Shown here one piece after another: positions 12,431 to 26,500 of a stretch of 64,000 nt of DNA. A program made the position numbers and the translations under genes. The notes under the pieces are model-generated. The model saw only the letters and a list, made by a program, of their open reading frames with translations. It ran no database searches and had not been told where the DNA came from. Source of the DNA: Daucus carota subsp. sativus (Eukaryota > Streptophyta > Magnoliopsida > Apiales > Apiaceae). Location: positions 25,204,545 to 25,268,544 of the forward strand of contig NC_030386.2 in NCBI RefSeq assembly GCF_001625215.2, given 5' to 3'. Within the stretch, counting starts at the first letter, position 1. The number at the start of each line of letters is the position of its first letter.

Positions 12431-13164
12431 TGCCCATTCATTCATTTATATAAAAGAACAAATAGAGAATCTAGATAATTACATATATTCCCTGATATAA
12501 ACATACTAACATAGGATCGCTTGACAGAAATGCTTGGTAGAAATGGTTTGGACCAAGTTTATTGGAGAAGAAAATTAGTTTCCGAATTTGAATATATTGC
12601 TTTACACTAAAATGAAAATTAATTCGATTCAAATGATTGAGATATCTTATTCATATTATAATTTAAAGATTAACTTTGTGCCAATTTTTTTTTATTTTTA
12701 GAAGACACGAAAATAAAATAATGCAAATGTACTAAGAAATGATTTAAGATAGTGTTATCTGACATTGATTTTCATCGCTTTATTTTCATTATTACCTCGC
12801 AAAAATAAAAAACAGATTTAGCAAAAGAAAAAGCTGAACTTCAGTTTTATAAAGTAGTAGTACAATTCATCAAAATTACAATCATTTTGCCAAATGTGTT
12901 AATTCTACACCAATCTCTTTGGCAAGTAACTCACGACAATTAGAGACTATGCATTGCGCCGATTAAAAGTGTATCAGATATTTTGTCACCACGTCACGAA
13001 GACACCTGTACAGAAACAAAACTTTAGATGTACGTCCATGCTACTATTACGTTCATTCATATTATAATATCGCCAAATGATTGTTAGATGATTGGTGCCG
13101 GGGTAGACTTCGAAGTCACGATTATCAGTATTTTTGTTGGAAGAGAGTATCTAGATAAAGAGTA
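12431..13164. other. Intergenic, no gene seen
   Basis: AT-rich DNA between the Helitron and the next MITE, with no recognisable ORF. Confidence 0.5.
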
Positions 13165-13408
13165 CTTCCTCCGTCCCTTCATTTGTTTATATTGAAGGAC
13201 GGTGCCTCGGCACGCATTCTAATTCTCTTGTAAAATGTAGTTCAATAAATTATTTTGAGCTTCTTTCCTTCTGAATAAGCATTTGATGTTTAAACTTTTA
13301 TAAAAAAAAAATCTAAAAATAAGTTATAGAACTATATTTTATATGCGCGTTAAAATGCGTGTCGAGCAGCGTGAAAAAACTGTAAATAAATGAGAGAGGC
13401 AGAGAGAG
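13165..13408. mobile_element. Stowaway-type MITE (244 bp)
   Basis: Left end CTTCCTCCGTCCCTTCATTT and right end AAATGAGAGAGGCAGAGAGAG form imperfect inverted repeats, flanked by TA at 13163-13164 and 13409-13410. Confidence 0.7.
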
Positions 13409-13410
13409 TA

Positions 13411-15352
13411 ACAGTATATTTTTTTCACACCAAATTAAGCGTTTTAGTCAAAACAATTCTTATTTTGAAGTCGAGGATATATTTACATATAAAAAGATAT
13501 TTAACATAGCTCAGCACTAAAACTTTAGTCTTTTTCTCCTTTCTCTCCGGTCGCCTCCCTCTTTCTCATTCATACAGGGCTTCCACCGATTTTCCAGTGG
13601 AAAGCCCCAAATTCTTCCGTTTAATTGCTTGTTCTTTCGTTGTTCTTCCTTATTTCATTGATTTTCTTAATAAATCACCCTTTTTGGGCAAGTTTTCTTA
13701 GATTTATATCACCGAAACTTTCGATTTTTGTTCTTATTCCCTTCCAGAAGACTTTTTGAATCTGTGAGTGTATCGACAGATCTAATCAATTTAGTTTATA
13801 GTTGAATTTTCTCTTGTATGTTATTATTATAGTTTGATTTCCCTCCCTGGTGAGAGTGTATGATTTTTCTCTCATTCTTTTGTGAGAGATGGTTTGGATT
13901 TATCGATAAAAGCCTTCGGGAATTGCATTTGTGGTTGATAGCTCAAACGGATTTTTTGAAAAAGATGGTGAACATAGAGCAGGGATCCATAAATATATAA
14001 TCGTCAATTTCAACATCGCTTATTTGTATCATCTTGGATATGAAGATAGTCATGTTAATTTATTCAATATTTGCTCGACTCGATCATTCTCGTAGATGCC
14101 GTACGGTTGTCATTTATTGAATTATTTCTTTCTCTTAAAAAAAAAAAGAGAAGATATTTAACATTTATAATACAAAAACAATATAACCTCGGTGAGATAA
14201 CCTACTAACCGAGCCAATTTTCTCGCAAGTAAAACGTTTCAAATTGTTATTTTATTACGTAACAATTATGCACAAAACGACCGCTATATGTCACGGAGGA
14301 CCCCGGCCGCGTGTAATGTGATAAGGCATTACTATATCTTCAGTTGCGAATTGCCTAAAATGTAGCTAGGCTTTTCGGGTTTAAAGAAAAAAGAAAGCTA
14401 GGCTTTCCTATCCGTAAGTTGGCGAGAAGCTCCATCAATTTATGCGCGTGACTGACTGGGATTAACTGAGCTTTCGAGTCGCAGGTAATTTATTTGTATA
14501 GTTTGTGTAACTGATTTTGAATCAAAATTGACTTATTACTCTGAATATAAAAAATTGAAAATCCTAATATTTTAAGTGACTTATTTTTATTTTTAAAATT
14601 TGATTTAACAAATAGGTGAAGAATCACCTTAAATAATAATTTATTATTTTTATATCCTGTAAGTTGTAACATCAAAAAACTTATCCAAACACATAAGATA
14701 AAAGTTATTTTTCACTTATAATTAACTTATCATTTATAAATAATAACTCTTTTTTTAAATTAGATCAAACGAGCTCAATGTTCAGAAGAATCCTTGTCAT
14801 TTATTAATCTAAAATCTAGACCAGTTTAATTATATTTGACGGTGATGGAAGATTGGAAGTAGTATGTATTCATTCAACAATACAATTGAATTATGATGTT
14901 ATTGTTAGGATTCCGTGCGTTTATAATGTTTATAATCGAATCATGATGTTGCGAAGCATTTTGATTATGTAAAATTAATTTTTTGTATGCTAATAGATTT
15001 TAGGAAATATTTACTCCCTCTGCCCCAATCATTTTTTAGTGTTTTTTTTAAATGTCTCATCTAATTATTTATATTTCAAAACTTACCAAAAAGTAATCAA
15101 TGAATCTCACTGCTTGCCCACTTTTCTTCTATTTTCACGCTATTTTTATTCTCCTATCTCTCTTTTATACCACTTTACTCACTTTTTTTTCTCTTTTTCC
15201 GTGTTTTATACATATTTTTTAACCTTGTTACTCAAATCATATGTAAACAAAATAACTGTGACAGGAAATAAACCATATAGAGATAAAAGATCCTTGGTTT
15301 TCTCGAAGAATTTTGTGGTGTTTTGCATTCTTGACTTTGTTTGATTTTTATA
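13411..15352. other. Intergenic, with a leader-like patch and degraded MITE arms
   Basis: 13520-13760 is pyrimidine-rich and looks like a 5' UTR or TE leader; it contains the near-palindrome GGGCTTCCAC...GTGGAAAGCCC (about 13576-13606). 14480-14760 is a low-complexity repeat with 'aacttatc' and 'gacttatt' words in both orientations. A Stowaway-like left arm (CTCCCTCTGCCCC) starts at 15014 with TA before it, but I see no matching right arm. Confidence 0.4.
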
Positions 15353-15527
15353 CTCTCTTTGCTAAAATATGATAATCGCTTGATTTTTTTCCACATATTT
15401 TTAAGAGTTTTGACCTTATACTTGTAAATATTACTTTTAATATTTTCTTTTTATAAATAAAAATATTCAAAATTGTTAAAAGTACATGAAAAAAATCAAA
15501 ATGAATATTATATCCAAAGAGAGCGAG
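15353..15527. mobile_element. Stowaway-like MITE (175 bp)
   Basis: Left end CTCTCTTTGCTAAAATATGA and right end TATATCCAAAGAGAGCGAG are imperfect inverted repeats, flanked by TA at 15351-15352 and 15528-15529. Confidence 0.55.
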
Positions 15528-15954
15528 TATATTCAAATGTCCAAATGCTCAATCACATTCATGATTTTCTAACCGCTTTTAGAAATATCTCTGCAGAATT
15601 GACCGAATTTTTTGCTAATAATTATACGGAAAATGATGGAAGAAATTTTGATAATTTTCCATTGATAAAAAAGAAAGCCGCCCATTTTTTTGATGTTTCG
15701 AACGTTTAGTTTTTACATCAAATATATTTTAGCAGGAGCAGCTCTTAATATAATTTTAATGGACTGTTCTCCCGATATTTTGTTATCCAACAATATCCGT
15801 ATAAATAATTTTGATACCAGATTTTGAACACTTTTAACCGGAATTTGTAATAAATCCTATCCTTTTGATATCCTGCTTGGACGGATGCCGAATGTCCACC
15901 ATCAATTATCTAAACTTACCAACAAGACTGTCGAATTAAGCTAGTGTCACGTCC

Positions 15955-16750
15955 AATGCCGGCTCAAGGCATTTTGGGGCTTTAGACGAAAATGAAAATG
16001 AGGCCTTAATTTTTTATAAATTAAATTTTATATTAATAAAAATATTGGAAACATTACAAAATAAATTTAACTAATAAATACAAGTATATATAAAATGAAA
16101 ATCAAATCATTATTTAATATATGATAGAACACGTCTTCTTTTCATATATTTTTTCTATTATAAAAATATAAATTATATGTATGGTTTAGTATAAAGATAC
16201 TAATTATTTTCGGGTAAATAAAATATCTTTCAATAATAGATATTCTAAATTTAATATTAATAATTTACATGGTTTTAATCTATTCTTTATTACCAAATAA
16301 TATATTATTATTTGAAAATTTTAATGTACAATAGTGTACTATTAATATTGACAATTAGAAATTAAATAATTATAAAAAAGAGTTAGAAATCAAATGAATT
16401 CAAATATAAATGAATTGATATAAAAATACATATAACGTTCAATATCTCATTTTATGATAACCGTGGCCTCTTCTTTTGACAATTACAACTTGTATTTAGA
16501 TTACATTTTCAAAAACAATTATTGATGGACATTTATTAGGTTATAGATATAAGCAGAAGAAACGTTATGTGAGCACAAAAAATACATACAACTAACTATA
16601 TTTATTTGTTTTTATAAAAACAAAACGATCATATATATAAACTATTATTTATATCACAATCTTTTACAGGAACTATATATTAATTTTCAATTTATATAAA
16701 TAAGCATAGCATTATATATTTGGGGGCCTCAAAAGTTTGGGGGCTAGGTG
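15955..16750. mobile_element. Degenerate DNA-transposon-like repeat
   Basis: The left side has GCCGGCTCAAGGCATTTTGG and 'gaggccttaatttttt'; the right side has 'tttgggggcctcaaaa' and 'gggggctagg' in inverse sense. This GGCC-rich end around an AT-rich core resembles decayed hAT-type repeats common in plants. No clean target-site duplication was found. Confidence 0.3.
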
Positions 16751-18911
16751 AAACCATTACATGCATATGAATTATGATTGACACTCAAAATTCCTAATTA
16801 GTATGAACTCGTACTCAGGAGCTTGCATGGCATGGATAGAAGGTCAAGCAACTGCAAGCCAACGATCTTGCCTATCAGGCTATAAAAAAGAAAAAAATAA
16901 TCTGGTAAGACAGTTAATATAGGTCAGTAAAAATAATTTTATATATATAGACAGTCAAATTTATTAATAAATTTATTGTTGCGCATCTTAAACCAATCAT
17001 TTTGTTAATCCAGAAACCCTAATTAATTTATTGTGGTGAAGATTACGGTAAGCATCTTTTCAATCTACTGCATGAGTTAACGTTTCTTACTATAAGTAGG
17101 AATGAATAAAAGTCGGCCGTTCCCTTTTTTTTTTTTAGGCTAAGGCTCCTTCAAAATAAAGAAAATATCATAGATATGAAATTGAGTACAAAATAACACA
17201 TGACATGTTTATTTATTTTTATTCTTTTTCAAAATAATATGACATGTTTATTCATTATAATCGTGATTATAATAAATTATGCACTCCTATATCACTCTTC
17301 CTAATCGAATCATTTCAAGCCACCGGTATCATGTCATTTTATAAAATGAAAATCCCACGTACCCAAAAAATATTACCAATTTTCTTTTCAAATCTAATTA
17401 ACAAGGAGCTCTTCTCACAGTAATAATAATGTATATATACACATTAATTATTTAAAATTAATTATCTGTCTATCATGTCATTTAATTAAAAAAAAATTGG
17501 GAACAAAATTTGACATACGTCGTAACATTACTCTTTTATAAAAACAACACTACTCAACAAGGAAGTTCGCACTTTATATCCGAAAATCAGTAACTTAAAT
17601 TAGTTGACCACCAAATTCGGTGCAGATTTTTGAATAAGTTTTCAGGTGTTACACTGCTCTCATATTATTATATAATCGGTAATTAATAGTTTAAGACATA
17701 TATTTATAGTGAAAAATCTCTATTCAAACCAGAATTTTTTAATAAATACGTGTATTTTTGTAATATGTATAATTAGATTACAAAATATTTTACTGAAATC
17801 AAACATACATGAAAATTTTCAAAAGGAACTATGTTTTGTGAAATAAACAAAATCTCACAGTAACATGAATTTTTGATACTTTAGACAAAACGGGCTTACC
17901 AAAACTATATGGATAGACCATAGACATATGGGACGCACTCTATCTTTAGAAAAAGGCAGCACGTAGTGTATTCCTGCAATTCAATTAATAATTGGAAGAG
18001 CCATAAAGCTTGAAGGAGTATAATTTTTTGGAGTTAAACTTTTTAAAATAAAATAAGATACTTATATTACTGTGAAAGGCAAAAAAAAAAATCATAGCTC
18101 GATATTTGATATTAAGTAGGATAAAATAATTACTACTTATTTTAGACACGAAAATAACTGTATTGCACCTTACTTGAAATCGAAGATGATGAGTTGTTGA
18201 GCTTAAAAACATGCAATTGGATGAGTGGTGGACACGTCAAAAGAAGCGGGCAGAACTGAAAATAGAGCTAACGAGTTGTATAGGTATGCTTATATGGGAT
18301 ACAAAAACATCTAAATACGTACAAAAGCTTAATGGAGCATCGGCTGATTTGAGAAAGCTAAGTCTCTGGTGTGTATATCAAAAACTAAAGTAAAAGAGTA
18401 TATCAAATTATTGTGTTTGTATAATTATTTGTTTTCGGAGTAGTATTAAATAAGTGTAACTCAAGCTGATCGATTGGACTTATATCTGGTTCATTCTATA
18501 ACTCACTTCGAGAATTATTAAAACATGAACGGTGTCACATGCACAAGACCGAATATAAAATTTTATATAAATTAATTATTGAGATTAAATATTTTAATTA
18601 ATAATATTTATATAAGTAGAAGAGATTATTTTAATCAAAACTTAACCCTACTTTATAAAAAGATTTGCACATTTTATACGTGAACTATTTTACTTGCAAC
18701 ATATATTCATTTATATGAGAAATATTTAAGTGTAAAAGTGTAAGTGCAAGGAATGTCGGAAAGATGTATCTTTGGCCATTAATCGGCACCTCCCTGCTCT
18801 TTATTAAAACCCATCACTCTTTCTCTCTCCTCCACATATCCATTTTATTTAAATAAATATTATTTCACTGAAAATGTTAAAGTGCGAACCCTTCCATCAT
18901 ATCCACCCCTA
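16751..18911. other. Intergenic and upstream region of the second SWEET gene
   Basis: No gene recognised. Small ORFs near 18211-18393 (plus) and 17985-18212 (minus) show no family signature. The final part is the likely promoter of the SWEET gene at 19106. Confidence 0.5.
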
Positions 18912-18918
18912 TATAAAG
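18912..18918 (+). promoter_or_regulatory. TATA box of the second SWEET gene
   Basis: TATAAAG lies 194 bp upstream of the ATG at 19106, within an otherwise C-rich stretch (ccacccctatataaaggcc). Confidence 0.6.
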
Positions 18919-19105
18919 GCCTAACTCCACCCTTTAACAAATGTGCTTGCCAGAGTGAAATACATATATAGCTCATAGCTCTTGATATCACTTAAAACAC
19001 TGCGTATACATCTTTCTTTGTGAATTTTAGTGTGAGAGATAAAGAAAGCGAGATTCAAGTATAAAGTAGCTGCTAGCTAGCTAGTGTTAATCGATTGCAA
19101 GTGAT

Positions 19106-20511
19106 ATGGCTCCTTTATCCCCCCACTGGACTCTTGCATTTGGCCTTCTTGGTACGTGTTTCTCAATTCTTCTCATAATTATTTCTAATTTATCCTTTGC
19201 ATGCAAATTATATTTATTTATGCAAAGCTTGTTGTCTTGTTGCATATATGATTCTCTAGCTGTTACCTAATGTATATCTATCTTTATTGGTGTTGCAGGT
19301 AATGTGGTCTCCTTCATGGTGTTTCTTGCACCGATGTAAGCATACTATATATTTTTAGTGCACTCCTACATATATAAAATAAATCATTATTTTTAATTTT
19401 ATAATTGTTAACTGCAGCCCAACATTTTACAAAGTTTACAAGAAGAAATCAACCGAAGGGTTTCAATCAGTTCCCTACGTGGTTGGATTATTCAGTGCCA
19501 TGCTCTGGATATACTATGCCTTGCTCAAGTCCAACGCCTTCCTTCTCATCACCATCAATTCCGTTGGCTGCGTCATTCAGACCGTTTACATCGTCATCTT
19601 CCTCTGCTACGCCCCCAAGACCGCCAAGGTATCGTGTAGTCGTACTCGTACAAGTTATGATATGAATATATTTCTATTATTCGTTTATGATCTTTTATTA
19701 ATATTATTGAATTTAATTGATTAATGCAGCTTCAGACCATTAAACTACTTGTGGGGATGAATGTGATCGGATTCGGAATGATAATCGGACTGACTCAGTT
19801 TGTGGCGAAAGGAAACGCAAGCCGTGTCACTATTGTGGGATGGATTTGTCTTGTATTCTCCTTGTGTGTGTTCGTTGCGCCTTTGTGTGTCGTGGTAATT
19901 AATTACATCTCAATCTCATAAATTTCAGTTACATTTATAGTTGCGCGTATGCATGCTAATTGATCATATTGCATGTAACTGAATTTTACGTGCAGAGACA
20001 AGTTATTCGAACAAAGAGCGTTGAGTACATGCCGTTTCTCTTATCTCTGTTCCTCACCTTGAGTGCTGTTATGTGGTTTTTTTACGGCCTGCTTCTCAAA
20101 GATGTCAATATTGCTGTAAGTGTGTGTTTTTGCCCTCCTCTCAACATCTCGAGATTTGAGGAGAATTGTCGATTAATATATTTAATTTTCTTATTATAGG
20201 TTCCCAATGTACTGGGGTTCACCTTCGGTATAATTCAGATGGTACTCTACATGATGTACAAAAATGCAAAGAAAATCCCCACCGAATCTCAAAAACTTCC
20301 GGAATTCCAAGACCAAATCATCGTATTAGATGAACACAAGTTCCCGGAGCTGGCCGAACAGATCATTGACGTGATGAAGCTCAGTGCATTAGCTTGTTCA
20401 GAGATGAAGCCGATGACAACTCCGAGGGCAACCCCCACGCACCAGGAAAATCAAGTTCCGGTGGTGGTGCCTCCGCCAGTACTTCCAGTGCAGCCGGTGG
20501 CTGTGGCATGA
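19106..20511 (+). CDS. SWEET sugar transporter (MtN3/saliva family), gene 2
   Basis: Exons 19106-19151, 19299-19335, 19418-19628, 19730-19894, 19996-20115 and 20200-20511 join in frame to 296 residues. Exons 2, 3 and 5 have exactly the same lengths as in the SWEET gene at 8638 (37, 211, 120 bp), and all intron phases agree. Two MtN3 repeats are visible: [23 protein letters not shown] and PYVVG in the first; [18 protein letters not shown] and VPNVLGF in the second. The tail is longer and ends in a Pro/Val-rich stretch with no acidic cluster, unlike gene 1. The predicted role is facilitated sugar transport across plasma or vacuolar membrane; sucrose export is an inference from family type. It lies 8.9 kb downstream of gene 1 on the same strand, which suggests an old local duplication. 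Confidence 0.93.
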
Positions 20512-22680
20512 TTTGCTTCGAGTCCTAAAGTTCAATAATCAAGTGGGATTGTAGTTTTTACTGATTAGCCATGCATGCATATGTGTCATGCACAGTTAAG
20601 TATAGTGGCCCTTTGGTAATTTGTTCTGCTGAAGTTCCGAGGGTTTCACTATCATCTATCTCTCCTTTGTAGCTAGTAGTCATGTCTTTGATTTACCAAG
20701 TTCAATCATGGTTATCTAATTTTCTCCTGTAATTACGGCTTATGATAATGAATGAAATCTTCAACTTTTATGTAGTTTCTACAATTTCAATTTTATTAAT
20801 GCGTTTTGGATATTCTTCATGTTCTTAAGCACGCAAACAAAATGTGCGTTATTTATTTAAGTAGCCTTCCTAATTACTTGTTAACTGTAAGTACTTAATT
20901 ATATAATTGTTTCTCTAGATTAGCATGATCCAGATAATTAAAAAGGTGACCGCACTACTTATGTTTTGATGTAATCAAACATTCAATGTGAAAAGGGTTG
21001 AAAAAGTTTACAGAGTAATTTGTTTAAATATTTGTTTGTGTTGTTTGCAAGACAGCTTATAATATACTGTACCCGTTTGTCATGTCCTAGCATTTTCCTT
21101 ACGTTATTTTTTGTCACGTATTTTAAAATTTTTAATTTTTTTAATGATATTTTTAATTTTTTTCGTCAATAAAAATTCGATATTTAAATTTTTATTGATA
21201 AAATATTTAAAAAATGTTATGAAACAAAGCATATAAACAATGAACGTAAACATGAGATGGAGGGTATCTATATCTTGACATACTTGCTTTCATTTACAAA
21301 TATATTAGAATAAAAAAATAATTTATTGGATAAAAATAATTTAAGACGAACATACAGTGTCGTCTTAAACATACGTTGATCGGTCCTGTATTTTAAACAC
21401 TCATGAAACTTTCTTGAAAAAGTTAATTATTTCAAAAGTTTTAAACCCTCGTGGACTGGCATAATGTCGCACAAGAGAAGTTTATGACTAAGCTGAACGT
21501 GACGCTGACTGGCCGGTTATTTCTGACGTACGTGTCCGATCAGATTTCGAAAGAATATCGATCGATCAATCAATCATTAGTATGACTCGGCCTCTTCTTG
21601 GATAAAGCTCAATAGAGTATCTAACTGTGAGATCAAAGCCCTAGCTAGCTAGCTTCCTAGACAATACATACTTGTCCCGTTCAAATTCCCCCGTCGTCAA
21701 TAAGGAATCTAACATGTACTTGTAGGAAGCCATACATAGCCGTCTGAGATTTCTTCCCTTTGAAAAGAAAATCTGTAATAATATCCTCAACAATTTACTT
21801 AGTGGGGGTTTAGCGGTCACTTTTAAGTCGGGTTTCTCGATTTATAAATTAGAATCACTTATTTAATATCATTAATTCTCAAGATAAAATTATATAATAT
21901 AATAAATATATATTATGTTCATGTGTATGGAGGGGTGGATTGCATCATATTGAAAAAAAATCGAAAAAGATTACTTATTTTGTAAAAAATATTCATGAAT
22001 CTATCTTATAAGAAGTGACATGCATTGAGAGCAATAGGGGCATATCAAGAGAACAAGTTTAGGTATTATTTTGTGCGAAATGGAAGGAAAAGGTTACTCT
22101 CTTCATATCTGTAACACTTTCATTAACATCAGAAAAGACATGCGATAAAAAGATTACAAGCTAGCTTCTAGCTCGGGATGGTACGAAAAAGATAAAGGCC
22201 GACGAAAGTTGCCTTTAAACGGCAACAACACATCATATAATCGTGTAAATAACTTGTAAAACTCATATATATCCCATCGCTATTTATTAGCTGTTTGACA
22301 TTTTCACGAAGAAGGGTCGAGTAAATATTGGTGATCAAGTGGATGTACCTATATATAAATTATATTTGTGATTGGGTTCAACTCGTGTAGCCCATTAGAC
22401 AAACAAAACTTGCAAATTGTTAGTATCCTGGAGATATGTTGAGATTGTAAATATGGCCAGTGCATGTAAAGTGACAGAAACGATAAACATTCGAACACGG
22501 CCCCCACCATATCAGTGTCTTGCGAGTAGCGAGCTACTTGCGCAATACTGATATAATACTAGTACTATGCACACAATACATGACAAGAATTATTTCGCAC
22601 TATCAAAAAAAATTTAAAATTTATTATCTGCAAATACATCACAAGTCCACTTCAGAGGAGTAACCCGATAAGAAACAGTA
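20512..22680. other. 3' UTR of SWEET gene 2 and intergenic DNA
   Basis: Probable 3' UTR to about 20760 (AATGAATGAAATC near its end). The rest has no recognisable gene. About 22560-22680 is the left part of repeated block A described at 27933. Confidence 0.5.
21072..21264. mobile_element. Stowaway-like MITE (193 bp), degraded
   Basis: Left end CCCGTTTGTCATG and right end CATGAGATGGAGGG are partly complementary and flanked by TA on both sides. Decayed inverted repeats make this uncertain. Confidence 0.4.
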
Positions 22681-22685
22681 ATGAT

Positions 22686-22963
22686 TGTTAAAATCATAGT
22701 GAACAGCAGCCACACCTAGTCTAGTGCACAACAGCCACGCCTACAGCCACACCTAGTCCATAACAGCAGCCATGACTTTGTTGGCTCAACAGTAAATAGC
22801 CGCTCTTTACATTTATTAGCTTCGACTTTTACTACACCATTTCCGTATAAATATGTTCATGTCTTTATGTAATTCTGCAAGCTTCTTATTTGCAATACAA
22901 GAGTTTCTTTCTCTTACATTGTCTTTCAGCTTCATCAGTTATATGTACACATAAGTTTCATCA
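22686..22963 (+). repeat. 5' LTR of the copia element
   Basis: 278 bp, starting TGTTAAAATC and ending TTTCATCA. It contains 'tataaatatg' (about 22846-22855), a plausible TATA box for the retroelement transcript. Confidence 0.95.
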
Positions 22964-22975
22964 TGGTATCAGAGC
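22964..22975 (+). other. Primer-binding site (copia)
   Basis: TGGTATCAGAGC directly follows the 5' LTR and is complementary to the 3' end of initiator Met tRNA, the usual plant copia primer. The 581 bp from here to the ATG at 23557 form an untranslated leader with no other gene. Confidence 0.9.
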
Positions 22976-23556
22976 TTTAAGCTCCTTACCTCGGCTACAT
23001 CTGCTAGTCCTCTTCCGTATTTCATTGTTTCTGATTTGTCAACTCTTTGAGTCATTTCCACGAACAGTTTGTCCGCAAACTTCTGAATAACACAAACACT
23101 CCTTTGAGGAGTTAGAAACACCAGCCAACTTAAATCTCTTGTGCTCCGCTTTAATCTTTAACACCTTCACATTCAATCCGCCCAGTGCGCTTACTCAGCC
23201 CACGACACGAGCGAATCCAGAATCAGCGCCGGCGGTCAACTTGACATCGGTGTAAAAACGAGGGCGGCACTGAGAGAACTGTGTGTATATGTGCATAATA
23301 GCAGCGACTCAAAGATATCAAGGCGATTGATTGTCTCTGGAGTCACCTTGAATCGCGCTATCTTGGTCCCTGGTGAAGTGGGTAACCTATTTTTACAACA
23401 TGCATACATATTTGTTACACCTAGTACTGTTTTAAATAGGTTAACATATATCAGTTAGTTACGTTATTCGGTATCCTCACATTTATCGCCTCCAGTACTT
23501 TAAACCTTCACATTTTATATTTCGCATTTTAGTCCCTGCACTTATCTTATCTTGAT

Positions 23557-26500
23557 ATGGAGAAAGAAAATAGTTCACCAATTCAAACGATTTTGAATGG
23601 CTCGAATTATATAATTTGGTCTCAAGCTATGCGAAGTTTTCTCAAAGGAAAAAGACTTTGGCGATATGTGAACGGGGATTTCACTATTCCGACAAAGGAA
23701 AACGATGAAGCTGACTCTAAATTCAAGGACCGTATTGAAGAATGGGATGTCAAAAATCACCAAGCTATCACATTTTTTAGAAACTCTTCAGTTTCTAAAA
23801 TTAATTTACAGTTTGGAAATTATGACACTGCAAAAGAAATTTGGGATTTATTGGCATCAAGATACACTACATCTGATCTTTCTCACCAATATCAGATCAT
23901 GAGTTCACTAAGCAAGCAAAAACAGGAGCCTGGTCAACCAGTTGCAGATTTTCTCTCTCAGATACAATCACTTTGGGATCAACTAACATTATCTGAACCA
24001 AAGTGGTTACATACAGAAGATGTTACACTTTATCATACATATTGTGATCAACAACGACTCATCCAGTTTCATATGGCTCTTACTCAGGATTATGAACCAG
24101 TTAGAGCTGCTCTTCTTCATCGAGTTCCACTACCCTCATTAGAAAGTTCTGTTGCTGAACTTATTTCTGAGGAAACTCGACTTGGCCTTGGCAAACTCAA
24201 ATCTGTGGTTGATAATGTCCTAGCAGTACCTCCAGTACCTACTTTTGACAAATCATTTTGCAGGTTTTGTCGTCAAAGTGGACATGTCACAAAGGATTGC
24301 ATAACACTGCGTAATCATACATGCCAGCATTGTAATCAGAAAGGTCATTACTCGATACAATTCTGCAAGAGAAAGCCATCATTCCATTCAAACAAATTTA
24401 CTCCGTCTTCCGCTGCCGCAACTTCTGAATGTCCAACCACATCCACTAGTGAGCTAGAATCCTTGCTCAAACAGGTTTTACTAAAAGCCAACTCTCCCTC
24501 CACTGCATTCTCTGTCACTTCAGGTAATTCTTGGTATTTTGATTCTGCATGTTGTAATCATATGACAAATGATTCATCCATATTGACCATGAAAACACAG
24601 AGTTCATACCTTCCAAATATTCAAACTGCCGATGGTTCTACCATGAAAGTGACACATATTGGAACCGTATCTACAGAAGATCTTAATCTTCCTGACACAT
24701 ACTTCGTTCCTAATCTTTCACTTAATCTTGTTTCCATCGGGCAATTATGTGATCTTGGTCTTGATATTATCTTTACTTCTTCTAGTTGTCATGTACAGGA
24801 TCCTCAGACGGGACGAACTCTTGGGACAGGGCGTAGATGCGGAAGGTTGTTTGAGCTCACTTCCCTTCATCTAACGATGCCAAAATCATCATCCAGTCAT
24901 CCAGTTGGGTCTTTTTCCACTACGACCAACATATGGCATTCTCGGTTAGGTCATCCATCACAATCTCGTTTACGTAGTCTTATTTCTAGTGGTCATCTAG
25001 GTAGTGTTAATGTAGACACAATTGACTGTGTTTCATGTAGACTGGCAAAACAACATGTTCTTCCTTTTCCTGTCCATTATGAAAAATCATCAGCAACTTT
25101 TGACCTTATTCATTCTGATATTTGGGGTCCCTCTTCTACTCCCACTATGGGAGGATCAAGATACTATGTGATATTTGTTGATGATTTTTCTCGTTACACT
25201 TGGATATATATTTTGAAAAGTCGATCAGAATTAGGAGAAACTTATAAAAATTTTGCCACTATGATTCACACTCAATTCAAAAAGAAAATCAAACTTTTTC
25301 GTGCCGATAATGCCAAAGAATATAAAGAATCAGAACTTAACAAATTTTTGGCATCTTATGGCACTCTTGCACAAAGCTCTTGTCCTTACACATCACAACA
25401 AAATGGTCGTGCTGAACGTAAACACAGACACATTCTTGATACAGTTCGAGCTCTTCTCATTTCCTCTTCTTGTCCAGAAGTATTTTGGGGGGAAGCTGCA
25501 TTAACTGCTGTTTACACAATCAATATGATTCCTTCTCCTGTTATAAATAACTTGTCTCCTTATGAAAAATTATATGAAGAACCTCCGTCATATGATTCTC
25601 CTAAGGTTTTTGGTTCTGCATGTTTTGTCCTTCTTCCTTCACATGAAAGAACAAAATTAGAGCCACGTGCCCGTCTCTGTTGCTTTATTGGTTATGGTAG
25701 TGGTCAAAAAGGATATCGTTGTTGGGACCCTATCTCCCAACATCTACGAGTTTCTCGTAATGTGACATTTTGGGAACACAAAATGTTTTCATCCATGTCA
25801 GATTTTAAAATTGACACTTCCACTAGCATTTCTCACTTTACAGATCCTTTTGTTGATTTACATCCCACAGATGATCACATGGATTCTTCGACATCATCTA
25901 ACACATTTTCAGGAGATCCTTCAATTGAGCTCACTCAACCATCTCCAGCTACAAATGTTCCCATGACAGAAGTTCAGTATGAGGATTCTAATATTGAGCC
26001 TTTCACTCAACCATCTCTTTCAGAGGAGCCTGTTCGCTCTACTCGAGTAAGAAAACCTTCTGTTCGACTTACTGATTATCATGTTTATTCTGCTATACAA
26101 TCATTACATGAGCCTCAAACATATAGAGAGGCGAGTGTTAATCCTCTTTGGCAGAAAGCAATGAAAGAGGAACTTCATGCTTTAGACAAGGCTCACACTT
26201 GGGATTTGGTAACTTTGCCTCCTGGTAAAACTACAGTGAGTTGCCGATGGATCTACAAAATTAAAACAAAATCTGATGGCACTATTGACAGATATAAAGC
26301 TCGTCTAGTTGCTAGAGGCTTTACTCAAGAGTATGGCATTGATTACGAGGAAACTTTTGCACCAGTTGCTCGTCTCACATCTGTTCGAAGTTTATTAGCT
26401 GTTGGAGCATCAAAACACTGGAATATGTGGCAAATGGATGTCAAGAACGCTTTTCTTAATGGAGACCTACATGAGGAAGTTTATCTCAAACCACCTCCAG

